Of a DNA stretch of 64,000 nucleotides, positions 34,253-45,652 are shown one piece after another. The translations under genes and the position numbers were made by a program. The notes below the pieces were generated by a model. That model saw only the letters and a program-made list of their open reading frames with translations. It ran no database searches and was not told the DNA's origin. The DNA is from Paramyrothecium sp. XJ0827 (Eukaryota > Ascomycota > Sordariomycetes > Hypocreales > Stachybotryaceae): positions 3,534,001 to 3,598,000 of the forward strand of contig JAJFPB010000002.1 in the NCBI GenBank assembly GCA_020881915.1, read 5' to 3'. How positions within the stretch are numbered: the first letter of the stretch is position 1; each line of letters starts with the position of its first letter.

Positions 34253-35914
34253 TCACCTCTTAACCCGTCGTCGTCTGAGTTCGTCAACAACGGGCACTTC
34301 ATGTGCAGGCTCGCCGCCCTTATTACCAGTTGAAGTGCCTCCAGCCCGCTCGATGCCATTGTTGCCTAGTAGATAATCACCAAAGTATTTCATCGCATTG
34401 AAGACCTCCTCTCCAGTCGGAATGATGTACTCTTTCGGTAGCAAGAATCCATAAGCCCCGGTGTCTCGCAGCTTGATCTGATAGCTGAAGTGAGCTCGCA
34501 TCTCATGGTAAAACCAGTCAATTGCAGAGCCGCCCGGGGATTCAATACGCCGCTGGGATTTCTCACGTCCGGATTTACCCTCCGACAACAGCATGCCCTC
34601 GCAAGCCGAGGAGACTGTGTAGGGCTCTCCGTTAGAGAGGCGAATGGCTTTGGCGATGCCGGCACCAAGCTCTTCCAGTTTTTCTAGGTTGGGTGGATCC
34701 ACCTCGCAGGAAAATGAATAGGGGAATAGGACTTGCTGCGAATACGAGTGCAGGTCCAGAAGTCCAACGAACTGGACATTACTGGCGGACTGGTTCCTGG
34801 CCCACGTGGCTAGTTCCATCGCTTCCACCGCTTGGAAGGGCTTTTCTCCGCCGTAGCTCTCGGAGCATGGGTCATTGTGTGCTGAATGACCATCCCATTC
34901 ATAACCAAAGGCATGGTCGAGGTCCATCCCACGACAGAACCGAAAGTTGGTTTGTTGCCTTGACTTGCGCCACAATCTGTCAACATTCCACGTGTATTCG
35001 ACACCGTCGGGATTAACAACTGGTATGAAGACGATATCGAATTCGTGTAGTAACTTGGTGATCATTGATTCTTTTCCAAAGGCCGTAATGAAAGACCAGG
35101 CCACATAGTTGACGGTGCTCGTTGATATCCATTCTCTGGCATGCAGGCCACCTGTAACAACAATCGTCTTCCGAGGTGCTGTGGGATCGTCGGTCGCGGA
35201 GGATACGCCGACACGAAGCGCTGGGATTTCTCGGCCTTCGTAAGACTTGCCAATCGTCGTGTATTGTACGTATGTGGGGAACATGGCTTCTAGGAGGCGC
35301 ATCCAGCGAACAATGACCGGTAGAGGTTGGTAATCCTGAAAGAAGAGGTTGTCGTTGGCGGTGAGTGGCGTGACGGTTGAGCGAGAGTCATCTCTGAGAT
35401 CGGAATACGAGGAACCAGCATCGAATGTGCGTGATCGGTAGACGGCCGCGGCCAGATTTGGGATTAATGTCGATTGAGCAGTCCGGAGTGATTGGGGGAG
35501 AAGCCCAAGTAGGGGGGCCACTTCATCAGTGTGAAGCCGGATGTCGACAAAATCATCGTTGTAAGCCCAGACGTCGAGGAAAAGGCGGGCGACCGCGTCG
35601 GAAAGCGAGGTTTCTTCGTCAGCGGTGGTGATATTGAACCGCAGCACCAGCTCGTCGGCATATTGCGCGCGCACGTCCCGATGGGGCGATGGTTGTGACG
35701 CTTTGGTGGGATGCTGACCAAAGATCAACTCGACGAAGCTGTCTCGAAGGCGTGTGAGGAAAGGAAAGAGACGAGTGTTCGCCCGATCCAACGTCGAGGC
35801 CGCGCCGTCGGCGGCATGGTGCTTGCCCAGCAGATGTTGCGTTCCGATGCCTGCGCCGCTGGCAATATCTGAGACCAGGAGCGAGACGAGAAGACTGTTT
35901 GTTCGGAGCTTCAT
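34253..35914 (-). CDS. ECM14: ECM14 pseudo-metallocarboxypeptidase (M14 fold)
   Basis: A single exon encodes 553 residues. The start is the ATG that opens a signal peptide (MKLRTNSLLVSLL). A propeptide of about 150 residues precedes the M14 domain. Zinc ligand motif HAREW is at about residue 256, with NPDGVEYTW and LDLHSYSQQVLFPYS further on. Where active carboxypeptidases have Glu in ELRDTG, this protein has Lys (QIKLRDTGAYGF, near residue 480). Loss of that catalytic Glu is the hallmark of Ecm14, which is inactive as a peptidase, so I read it as a pseudoenzyme by design and not as a damaged gene. Yeast ecm14 mutants have cell wall phenotypes. The protein is secreted or vacuolar. A GTG-initiated 16-codon extension upstream is rejected. 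Confidence 0.92.
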   Translation of the reverse strand: MKLRTNSLLVSLLVSDIASGAGIGTQHLLGKHHAADGAASTLDRANTRLFPFLTRLRDSFVELIFGQHPTKASQPSPHRDVRAQYADELVLRFNITTADEETSLSDAVARLFLDVWAYNDDFVDIRLHTDEVAPLLGLLPQSLRTAQSTLIPNLAAAVYRSRTFDAGSSYSDLRDDSRSTVTPLTANDNLFFQDYQPLPVIVRWMRLLEAMFPTYVQYTTIGKSYEGREIPALRVGVSSATDDPTAPRKTIVVTGGLHAREWISTSTVNYVAWSFITAFGKESMITKLLHEFDIVFIPVVNPDGVEYTWNVDRLWRKSRQQTNFRFCRGMDLDHAFGYEWDGHSAHNDPCSESYGGEKPFQAVEAMELATWARNQSASNVQFVGLLDLHSYSQQVLFPYSFSCEVDPPNLEKLEELGAGIAKAIRLSNGEPYTVSSACEGMLLSEGKSGREKSQRRIESPGGSAIDWFYHEMRAHFSYQIKLRDTGAYGFLLPKEYIIPTGEEVFNAMKYFGDYLLGNNGIERAGGTSTGNKGGEPAHEVPVVDELRRRRVKR

Positions 35915-37137
35915 GGCTTCCGCGAGAGCTTGCCAGCCTTGGAGGTCGAAGACAGTCCCCACTCCAATGTATGACCACGGTGGCCGATTGCGAATGGCTT
36001 ACGATTATGTAGGGCGAAAAGTAATCCGGATGGGAGGATGGGAAAGGTTGGGTGGTTAACCTTGTCGACCTACCTGGCAACTGTTGGTTGCCTGGTTTGA
36101 AGTATATCTACAAGGTATGGTACAGAGGTAGTGTGCTACGACCTTACCTCACCTCACTAGATCCCTTCGGTCGCAACCCGTCCTGGTTGTTTCGGCTAAG
36201 GTAAGGTAGGTAAGTACAGTAGGTAAGGTACTAACTACCTACCTTATTATTGTAAAGCAACTCGTGGTATCTCTACTCGGATACAGTACTCGAACGGTGG
36301 GCTAATCTAGTGCCACCAAAAAATACCTTTTGAGTCCTTACTTTATTGTCTTAGCAGGTTATCATCATACCCAGGGAGGGTTTAAATTAGTTCAAGCTTA
36401 CCTTGGTATTGAAATCAGAAGCTTTCGCGCAGCCAATTGCATGATGTGAGTAGGTAGGTATTACTTTACCCTTCCAAACCTACCTTACCTCGAGGTACCG
36501 TATGATAAGGGGATTAACCAGGTGCGGCAGGTACCTCGCACAGATTGGCGTGCATCTACCAGACTACGTACCTGGTGGAGGGGCTGAGGAAAGGAGCAGT
36601 GCCGCGTGGCAGGCGTAACAGCGTCCGAAGTTGCCGCTCTGCACGAGCCCAAAGTCCTAGAGCCACCACAGTGCATTTCCCTGTCCAAAACTGTACCAGC
36701 CACTCCTCGGAGTGCCTGTGGATTCCTCCCCCAGCCGTCCCGGCCTTTTGGGAGCAGACAGGGAGCTCTTCGCTGCCCATCTCCAGCCACATGCGAGCTT
36801 GGCTCTGCACTGTCTTGCGCAGACCTGCCCTGTGATCCTGCCAGTTTAGGGTCCCATCCTGTCAAGGCGATAACTAACTTATCTTCACTTTTGAGCTAAC
36901 CCCTGGCTTACAACTGCATCGGACGTTGGAAAATTATCCTCGACTCACCTGCCAGATCCGAGCTGCAGCAATTTGCCTGTTTTTGCTTTTTACGATTGAT
37001 CATTCGACTCAATGATCTCAAACGCGCACGCCTCAATTTGCAGCTAGGTCGGCTGGCCTCGCAAACGACCTCGAGTTCCCTCTTACAGACGGTTGGCTCG
37101 GAACAGCCCCGTATAATGACCATCGCCCATCGCCGCT
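35915..37137. promoter_or_regulatory. Divergent promoter, ECM14 / Sec7 gene
   Basis: About 1.2 kb between divergent starts. The first half, 36060-36545, is dense in AGGTA/TACCT units, more than anywhere else in the window. The second half has open frames on both strands at 36485-36899, without family resemblance. A 20-codon upstream ORF (37116-37175) overlaps the Sec7 gene start in another frame. Confidence 0.45.
36198..36246. repeat. Cluster of AGGTA/TACCT units
   Basis: A 49 bp stretch made almost wholly of AGGTA-type pentamers: AAGGTAAGGTAGGTAAGTAC, then AGGTAAGGTA, then the inverted ACTACCTACCTTA. The two halves are inverted relative to each other, so the stretch could form an imperfect hairpin. 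It lies about 280 bp upstream of the ECM14 start. Function unknown. Confidence 0.6.
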
Positions 37138-40100
37138 ATGCCTCTCCTACGCCGTCGCGGCAACCAGGCCACTGAGCAGGATACGCGACGCCATACCATC
37201 TTCGCGCCGACACCTACCGATCATGAGGCGCCTCCATCGCTCCCCGCTCCTCAGCTCGAATTGCACACCGATGACGAACAGCCCCTGCCACAGGTGCAAA
37301 GTCGCGAGTCCACGCCGCCTCGATCCAGCACCCCACCCATCCAAGAGGAAAGCAACAAGCATCGTCGCTTCTCCTTGTTGAGATTTCGCAATGCCTCCGA
37401 CTCGCAATTGTCGGTGAGGGCACGGCAGCAGGCCGAAAAGCCTCCACCTATTCCTCGGCGTACACGGCCCAGTTCCCCCGAGACATGAGCCTTGCACATA
37501 GACTGACTTTTGGATTTAGCTCCTGAAATTATCACCACAGCGCCAACGGGCGATTTTACCGGCCCCAAGAAGAAAACATCGAGAATCGGCCTCGGCGCGA
37601 AGATTCGTCGCTCGCACGAAGTCCTCCGAGAAGAAGACAACTCCATCCCAATCCCACCACGCAACATGATGAGGCGGTCCTTCACGGAGGATAGAAGCAG
37701 GTCATCTTTGGCAGTTCTGGAAGAACCACCGGTCCCACTGCCTGAATCGACCTTGAAAACGAACCTCGATGGTCCTGTTCTTCAGCCGCCCGAAAATCGA
37801 CAGTCTGAGTCGTCGAGATCCGCAGCTAGCTCAGCTGATCCGGCCCCTCAAGCGAGCCCCAACACGACTCCAAAACGGGCACAGGCGGTAGCGCCGTTCT
37901 TCAAATTCCGGAGGACAAAGAGAGCGCCGGAACCGATGTTCCCTTTAGGCCACCTCCCCCAGAAGAACAAGTCACCAGAGCCTTCTTCATCGTTGACTTC
38001 TTTGAACACCAATGTGACGCAACGACCTTCATCAGCGCAAGATTCGGCAGCATCCCACTCCGAAGCTGGAAGGGTCGACAACAATCAAAGAATGCAAGCT
38101 TCGCCTGCCACTGCCTTGTTTGCTCCTGGCGAGTCGCGGTCTGGACAGTCTTCGCCCACACGTGCAAACTTCTTGCGGGGAAGGTCATCCACCATGAGCT
38201 CGATGGGTCGCGAATCCAATGACGAGCATCTCCTACCGCCCACCACGAGGACGTCATCCTCCACAGGCCGCAAAAGCTTTGGGGATCTGTTGGGCTTAAC
38301 TCGGTTACGTCAGAATTCGGAACTAAGTCGCCAAGGTTCTGTGACTCCTGTCACACCCGGTTCCATCGCTTCTAAGAGTAACTCGCTCCAACTTACGCGA
38401 GAAGCTGTCGTTTTGCCTGAGAAAAGAGAGGACGAGTCTCCGGCCAAGTATCTTGCCCGCGTAGAGGAAGTTCTCAGTCGAGGCATCATCGCAGCGACAC
38501 TTTCCAAAGGAACAGACCCATTTTCTCTTGCTGTCCTCAGAAGTTACATGCGAAGCTTCAGCTTCTTCGGCGACCCCATGGATATGGCGATTCGAAAATT
38601 ACTGATGGAAGCAGAATTACCGAAAGAAACACAGCAAATCGACAGATGCCTCCAAGCCTTTGCGAATCGCTATCATGAGTGTAATCCTGGCATATATTCG
38701 TCACCAGATCAGGCCTACTTTATCGCCTTTTCCCTTTTGATTTTGCACACGGACGTCTTCAACAAGAACAACAAGTACAAGATGCAGAAGTCAGACTACC
38801 TAAAAAACACGCGCGGCGAGGGTATCTTCGATGACATCTTGGAGTGTTTCTACGATAACATATGCTATACCCCGTTTATCCATGTTGAGGAGGATCTCAG
38901 CATAAATGGTGATCGCAATTCCACGCACAGATCGAAGAGGAAGGCACTTTTGCCAACGTCCTCAAACGAGGTAGCCAGGCGAGCAGCTAGAGAGCCTATA
39001 GATCCGTACACTCTCATCCTAGATGGAAATCTGGACGCACTTCGTCCAAATCTCAAGGAGGCCATGTACTTGGAAGACCATTACAACTATTTGGGAACGG
39101 CCCCGTCACTGAATTTGAGAGACCTCCAAAAGACATTTTTCAGAACGGGTGTTTTGCAAATCGTTTCCGCACGATCTCGGCCAGACGCATTCATGACAGA
39201 GAAAACTGCATCTAATCCGCAGGAGGCTCACCCAGGCATTGTTGACATTAAAGTTACCAAGGTCGGCCTGTTATGGCGGAAGGAGACGAAGAAGAGGAAG
39301 ACGCGGTCTCCATGGCAGGAGTGGGGTGCAATCCTCACCGGCGCTCAACTCTACTTCTTTCGCAATACAAGTTGGGTCAAGAACCTTATGCACCAGTACG
39401 AACACCATATCAGAGGCGGTCATGATGGCATCCCTATCATTTTCAAGCCGCCTTTGGAGGAGTTCAAACCTGACGCCTTGATGTCCACTCAAGGGGCAGT
39501 GGCGCTTCTAGACTTGACATATAAAAAACACAAGAACGCGTTCGTCTATGTCCGTCAGGGCGGCCTTGATGAAGTTCTCTTGGCCGACAACGAGGAAGAA
39601 CGAAACGACTGGCTCGCCAAGTTAAACTATGCAGCCGCCTTCCGGACCTCCGGGGTAAAAATGCGCGGAACTCTGGGCGGTAGCCTTGATGGCCAAAGCC
39701 GCCGGGGGATGAGACGGCTTGATAGTTCAGATGGCACACAACTTGTCCAAACGCCAACTGGCCCTGTCTCGATTGCTCGCGGGCAAATAGACCGCAAAAT
39801 GGTGGAAGATATCCAGTCGGCAAGACAGGAGGTTATGCAACGAAAAATTGAGGAGGCAGACAAGAAAGTGGAAGAGTCCCAAAAACGGCTTGAGGAGCAG
39901 CTTAGAAACGCCCGGCATCTTCAGACACTGGCGCCCATCCAACCAAGAACCAGGGACCAGCTCCTGTTAGCTGCGGCACGTATGGCGGCACAGCTGAAGT
40001 GGACACGAATGGAGATCTGGAGGGAAAAGTGCCACCGAGACATCCTCGCTCAAGACCTGTCAGAGGATTTTCCTACCGCGGCCAACCTGGCGCCAGGCAA

Positions 40101-41373
40101 GCAATCGCTGGAACAGGACAGGCCAACATCGTCTGCCGGACAATTGTCGATGTCGCGAACCGAGTCCAAATCTACCCAGTCTACGCAGCATCGTAGCCCC
40201 GACAAACGTCCCAATCCGCCGGAGCTAAACCTGGAGTCAATCGTAGCTCCAGAGAAGGAGGACGAGGAAGCGGAATCACCACTTGACCAGGTATTCCAAA
40301 CGCCGCCTCAAAGTGCATCACATCTTCGCCAATCTTCGCACGACTTACAGCTCTCCAAATTCGAGCTTAGAGGTGGCAGGCAACGGTCTATCTCCAGCAT
40401 CACTGTGTCTTCAGCGCAGTCTCCAGCCACTGGCTCTTATGTCAACAGAACTATCTCACGCGAGGGACTTGACAGGGCATCATCGAAGCCTGAACAAAAC
40501 CAAGACGAAATTGATGCTGAAGAGCGTGAGTTCTTGAAGCAGCAAGGCCTGGTAGAGGCTAGGAGATCCAGTAATAACCCGGAGAAAGAGCCTCTCAAAG
40601 ACTCTGGGGATGGTGCGGATGGTTCAGACAAGAGAAGAACGCGACGAAGCTTTCAACGAACCCTTAGGGAGGGGGCAGGACATCTATCACATCATCGAAG
40701 CAGGAAGGGTAAGGAAGGGGCCGCAGTCGGTGCTTCTGACGAGGAAACACGAGAACATATGCTTTCGAGAGGCACTGGCAGCTTTGTGGTGCACGGAAAG
40801 AAGGCGTCGGTTATCAACATTGGGACCGAGCTACAGAGTATGACGCACGATGAGAAAATACGTGGGCGACGACAGTCCAACTTCAACGAACAGTCACCAC
40901 TCTCGACTATGCAGAGCGGAGACGACGAGGATGACTTCCACGATGCCTTGGGGCCCACGGCGGAGGACGTGGAAGAACCTAAAGAGCGCAGGGAGTCGGT
41001 GGCCAGCGCAAGCACTGCTACAGCTCGCAGTTTTCGGGAACTGCATCGGAAATACTCCACAGCACAAGCGGGCAGGAGCACATCGGCCGGTGGGAGGTTG
41101 ACAGTACCTTCGGACGGTGAGAGCGAAGCTGCAGTGAGTTTCTCCGACGGGCGCAGGACACCGTTACCGCCAATCGAAACGGAGTCCATCGAGAGCGCAG
41201 ATGAGTCGCGGCCGGCAACGTCTGAGCGCGTAGACGGAGATGAGAGCAGTGGGGCTCCGAAAGAGAAGAGCGAAGGTCATGAGGAGAAGGGTAAGGGGAA
41301 AGAGACTGGTGAAGAGTCGCTGGACGAGCAGGACAAGCTGCCTAGTCGTCCGGTCCAAGCAGTCAACGCGTGA
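37138..41373 (+). CDS. Sec7-PH Arf guanine nucleotide exchange factor
   Basis: Exons 37138-37459 and 37520-41373 encode about 1391 residues. The donor inside GGC|GTACAC was chosen because it yields PIPRPPEIITTAPT and bypasses a stop at the natural end of the first frame. A long Ser/Pro-rich N-terminus leads to a Sec7 domain at about residues 400-570 (DPFSLAVLRSYMRSF to YDNICYTPFI). The catalytic Glu finger is conserved in ELPKETQQIDR. A PH domain follows at about 690-815 (LLWRKETKKRKTRSPWQEWG), then a short coiled coil (residues 860-910) and a disordered, highly charged C-terminus. Sec7-PH architecture of this size matches the Syt1 class of fungal Arf activators acting at the Golgi or plasma membrane. 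Orthology to Syt1 is likely but not proven. Confidence 0.9.
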
Positions 41374-41855
41374 TAGGGATGGCAAAAAAGCATTGTATTA
41401 GACCTACGGGAATCCTGTTTCAGAATCATCAGGACGGTGTTTTCTTTGAAGCGTTTGTGCAATATGTATGTCTATCTAGTTGTAGAAGGACGAAAGATGG
41501 CAAAAGCAGAGCAGAGAAGCGGGAACATCCGGGATTGATGGGAACTTTCTTCTTTTATTACTATTTTCTCACAAATCCAAGCATGCGTGGGCAGTCACGG
41601 CCGCTTTCACAACGGGGATCAGCGAGACTGCGCAGAGCCACAGGGCTGCCCAGCGTCCGCTTTCCCTTGACGATGAGATTTTATAGACCACCGTGGTACC
41701 CATGAGACCCATCGTTGTCAACAGTAAGATTGTGTATTTCTGGTGGTTGAGTGCGTGCGAAATCTGCCCTTGCGTCCAAAAGGGGCAGCATCGCTGCCGC
41801 GCGGTGGACGCGCTAGGTCTATTGTGCCGGCTAGCCACTTTTCTACTTATTGCCC
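41374..41855. other. Convergent 3' flanks, Sec7 gene and SRP72
   Basis: About 480 bp between two convergent genes. No supportable gene; short frames only. An AT-rich stretch at 41545-41580 may hold the polyadenylation region of the Sec7 gene. Confidence 0.5.
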
Positions 41856-43865
41856 TTATTTCTTGCCCTTCTTCTTCTTCTTGTTGGATGAGGAGCCCCC
41901 ACCACCGGCGGCCCTCTCGACCTTGACGCCGCCGCCGCCCACGAGCTCGAGCGTCTCCTCCTCCTTGACGATGCCGCCTTGCGTCGACTCGCCAGCCTTC
42001 TTCTTGCCCTTCCGGCCCTTCGGCCGGTAGGACGAGCGGTCCCTCAAGGGCAGCCATCGCTCCGGGTCGGGCGTCTTACCCTCCTCGTAGTTCTTGGGCA
42101 GCTTTCGCTTGCGGCGCTTCGAGGCGGCCTTTTCGGGCGCGTCGTCGGAAGCGGGGCGCTTGCGCGGGGCGGCAGTGCGGGGCGCGGCCGCGACGCCGGC
42201 CTGGATCAGCGAGTCAACGTCCACGCCGCCGACCAGGCTCTCAACCGGCGGCAGCTGTGAGGCATGCTTCTCGACCCTCTCGGGATCTGTGGGGGCCAGG
42301 GACGCCACCAGGCCAGCGGAGGCGATGTGCGAGCCCTGGTGTTCCCTGAAGAGCTTCTCGAAGGCGGAGCCGGCGAGCGACAAGTCCTGAGCGTTGGAGG
42401 AGCGCAGCAGCTCAATGCCCGCTTCCCGCAGCAACGAGGATGCCGAGCTTCCAGGCCGGTCCGTCCAGTAAGAGGCCGCCTTCACCAACTCGGCCTTGGC
42501 CGATGCTTCCTTGCCCTGCGTCCGCAGGAGTGATACGGTCAGAGCGACCAGGCCAGGGCTGAGGCGGGCGTCGGCGACCGCGGCTTCACTGGAGTCATCT
42601 AGTCGCTGCAAAAAGGACTCCAGCTTTGCTGCAGCCGCGCCGGCCTGGCCCTGTTGCAGCTGTACCTGAACGATGGTGAGGGCCAGGCCCAAATCGTGAG
42701 GTCGCTTGGCCGACAACGCCGTCAGCTGACGAAGGATCTCCCTGTCGGAAGCGCCGTGGGTCTCCGCGGCGGCGTTGAGTACTGACAGGGTGTTGGTGTC
42801 AGATTTCGTAGTAGGGTGCTGGGCCTTCGATAGGGCCTTGTTGGTCCTCGCCTTCACTCCGTCGATCTTTTGTGCTGCGAGATCCACGACCAATGCGTTC
42901 CGGTCAAGCAAACCCGATTGATAGCGGAACAGCTTGGCCTGTTCCGCCGCTGACAGCCACGAGGCACACTTGCGCTGGAAGAGGAAAGGGTTCGCTGGAG
43001 CGGGTTCTAGAGCGGCTTGGTTGTTTTGAGCAATTGCTTTCAAATCGACGTCGCTGGCACTACAAGAATCCAGCCATTAGCTTGTGCCGGCTTCATTACG
43101 AAGCAAGGTGCCTGCCAGATATACTCACCTAGTCTTATCCAAGGATTTGTACAGATCTAACGCTTCTTTTAACTTGCCCAGCCTGGCATATACGTAGGCT
43201 TGCTGAGCAAGCATAGGCTGCATCTCGGCCTGCTTATCCTCATCCGTGAGGTCATCTGAGGCATCGCATAGCCTGACGGCACGCTGAAGAAGGTTGGAGG
43301 CCGTGTCGAGAGCGCCGCGAGCGATGCTGACACATGCGGCATTGTAGCACAGCTCAAACGAGTCGTAGGGCTGCTCCTCTCCCAGAAAAGCGGGCGGGTT
43401 GCCTTGCCACTGAAGCTGAGCCAGGACGGCCTTGAAGTTGATGCTGAGGTCGCTTTCCTCGTCGGCGGGGTCGTTCTCCAGCAGTTCGATGTAGGCGGCC
43501 TTGGCCTGGTCGAAGCTCTCAGCACGGTAGGCGACCTGGGCAGCAACGTGCTTGAAACTCCGGTCCGCAGACGAAGTGCGCTGTATGAGCGCCGCGGCGT
43601 CTTCTAGACGGCCCGTCTTGTAAAGAGCATAGGCCTTTTCGAGAGCACACTTGGCCTCGAGCTTGAAGCCGCCCTCGTCGATGGCGCGGAGGGCATCGTC
43701 GAAGCGGTCGAGCTTCAGGAGCGCAACGACCCTGACGTGCTGGCTGGCTTCGTCGCTCTTGTTTGCCTTGAGGGCGGCGTTGGCAGCCTTGAGGACCTCG
43801 TCGTGATCCTGGATGGTGGATGCGCGCAGAAGGGCGCTCACCGCGGCCGTAGGGTCCTGCGGCAT
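41856..43865 (-). CDS. SRP72: Signal recognition particle subunit SRP72
   Basis: Two exons, 43129-43865 and 41856-43059, with a 69 bp intron, encode about 646 residues. The start at MPQDPTAAVSALL is chosen because the open frame upstream is low-complexity. TPR-like helical repeats fill residues 1-500 (KLDRFDDALRAIDEGGFK, ELCYNAACVSIARGALDTA, QQAYVYARLGKLKEAL). The C-terminus carries the RNA-binding signature of SRP72, PKNYEEGKTPDPERWLPLRD followed by RSSYRPKGRKGKKK. A lysine-rich end follows. SRP72 pairs with SRP68 on 7SL RNA in the particle that delivers ribosomes making secretory proteins to the ER. Length fits fungal homologues. Confidence 0.95.
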
Positions 43866-44759
43866 GCTGAAGGAAGGGAAGGGTGTTCGTCTAGCAGTAG
43901 AAGCGCATTGCCTGGGGTAGGAGGTTGGCTTCGGGGTGCCCGCTGTCGTCGGAGCGGATAGAGGACTCGAGGGTTGGAGATGTCGGAGGTGCGGCGATGG
44001 AGTGGGTGGAGAGGAAGGGAGGAGGGATGGCCGTCGGGTATCTGAAGCTGAAGCTGGCTCTGGATCTGGATTCTGAGGGCGAGGGGAGGGGAGGGATTGA
44101 AAGACTGTTGGCTCGCCTTGCACGGCACTGGCCAGGTGTCGATGTCGTTGTGCTAGCGGTCCACGTCCAAGTCCAGGAAATGAATATTCAGATCGCGGGG
44201 CTGCCAATTCGTCCGTCGTCACTTGTGCGGGTTCGCTTTGGCGGGCTGTGTGGGAGAAACGGCCGGTACGTACCTTTCGCTGGCTGTTCAACGCCCAATT
44301 GCTGTCGTGTCTAGAGGAAAGCGACCCCACAAGCCCCAAAAGAGTCGCCAACCCCACTCTCCGCATTGGTGCATCGTCTTCCTCGACACCAGTGTCAAGG
44401 CAGGTTGATAGAGGTATTGTCAAGATGGCTCTAAAGTATGTTCCAGATTTGCAGGTGTTTCGTAGGAACGGTTTAAGGAACAGTGGTCGGAGAGTCATTG
44501 CCGCTTGTGTCTGCAAAGGCACCGCGGCACCCACCGGCCTCTGACAGTACGGTCTACACATGTACTTGAACGTGATGTATCAAGGTGAGTATGGTTGCGG
44601 CTTGTATAAAACTTCGGTTCCATTCCACTCAGCAAGGCATTCCTGATTCATACCGATAAATCCAAGGGGTCATGACCAATCTCACTTGATTCTTGCTAAT
44701 GAGTGCTACCAGAGTAAGTGTCATGTCCAATTGTGTTATACTTGGTATTCAGTCGTTTA
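43866..44759. other. Promoter of SRP72 and 3' flank of next gene
   Basis: About 0.9 kb. The SRP72 frame continues open upstream to 44561, but the translation is Pro/Ser/Arg-rich without conservation and lies beyond a good start. No other gene is supported. Confidence 0.5.
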
Positions 44760-45652
44760 TCAATTACCCCCAAACAACCCGAACCAACGCTTCTTCTTTT
44801 TGCTAGCGTCGTCCTCTTCATATCTTACCTGTAACGTGTCTAGATACAACGGATAGGTCACCTTGTGAGGCAAGGGCTTGCGCAGCCGTGATGCTCTGAT
44901 CTCACCCAGCTTAGTGCTTCCTGAGGATACCGTCGCCATGGATGCCCGCTTGCTGTGGGGCTCGTGATACTCCTTCCTCTGCCTGGGACTCGGCGTTCTT
45001 TCCTGGGGACTCCTGGACCGGTGCTTGCTCTTTCGGCTCCGGGAATCCGGCTCACGGTCTCGCGAGCGTGGCTTTCGGGTACCAGTGCTACCACGGCTTC
45101 GTGTGCTTTTACGACTCCTCGTACTGCGCACACTGGTTGTGGACCCTACCCTGCCGGACAAGTCGGTCATGGTGCGGATGGCGTCTAGGCGTGAGGCCGT
45201 GGACAGCGACATGAGCGATTCATGGTCGATTGGCTGGCTTGTGAAGGTCCGCATGAGGTTGGCGAGGGTTGACGTGAGCCTGCGGACGACTCGCCTCAGC
45301 GACGATCGCGCAGGCGCTTTCAACGCCGAACAATTGAAGTTAGATCGGGGCTGCCCCTGTGATAAAATGGAAAGCGTGCAATGCTGATGAGCATCTTACC
45401 GTCGCCTCTCTTAAAAGAGGCACCCCGACGCTTGAGCTCGGACGAGTAGGCCCGGCGCACGTGGGTCCTATCGGAGCGGATCGACTTGCTGAGGCGGGAC
45501 GCGGCGTCGTCGCTGCTCTCAATCGACCGGCTGCCTCGCCCGAACCCCTTCAGCAGGGCCAGGCATCTCGAGTACGTGTCGAGCAGTGACGCGACTGCAT
45601 CGCCAAACTTGCGCCGCTCTTTGCCAGGCTTGTGCTTCGAAGCAACGGGCAT
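44760..45652 (-). CDS. Uncharacterised basic, Ser/Arg-rich fungal protein
   Basis: Two exons, 45400-45652 and 44760-45316, encode about 269 residues. I do not recognise the family. The donor GTAAGA follows KRGD. The acceptor TTGAAAG|CG keeps the frame open and gives RGDAPARSSLRRVVRRLTST. The N-terminal 90 residues are basic and helical (MPVASKHKPGKERRKFGDAV, then SLLDTYSRCLALLKGFG). The helix after the junction (RRVVRRLTSTLANLMRTF) also looks amphipathic. The middle is an RS-type stretch (RSTRSRKSTRSRGSTGTRKP, then RSRDREPDSRSRKSKHRSRS). The end is KKKKRWFGLFGGN, with an aromatic tail after lysines. Nuclear or membrane-peripheral localisation is possible. The intron choice is less certain than elsewhere. 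Two halves sharing one frame pattern and an absence of stops support a real gene. Confidence 0.65.

Noticed and set aside
43866..44561. N-terminal extension of SRP72
   Set aside because: The open frame continues upstream, but the residues are Pro/Ser/Arg-rich and unlike SRP72; MPQDPTAAV is the expected start.
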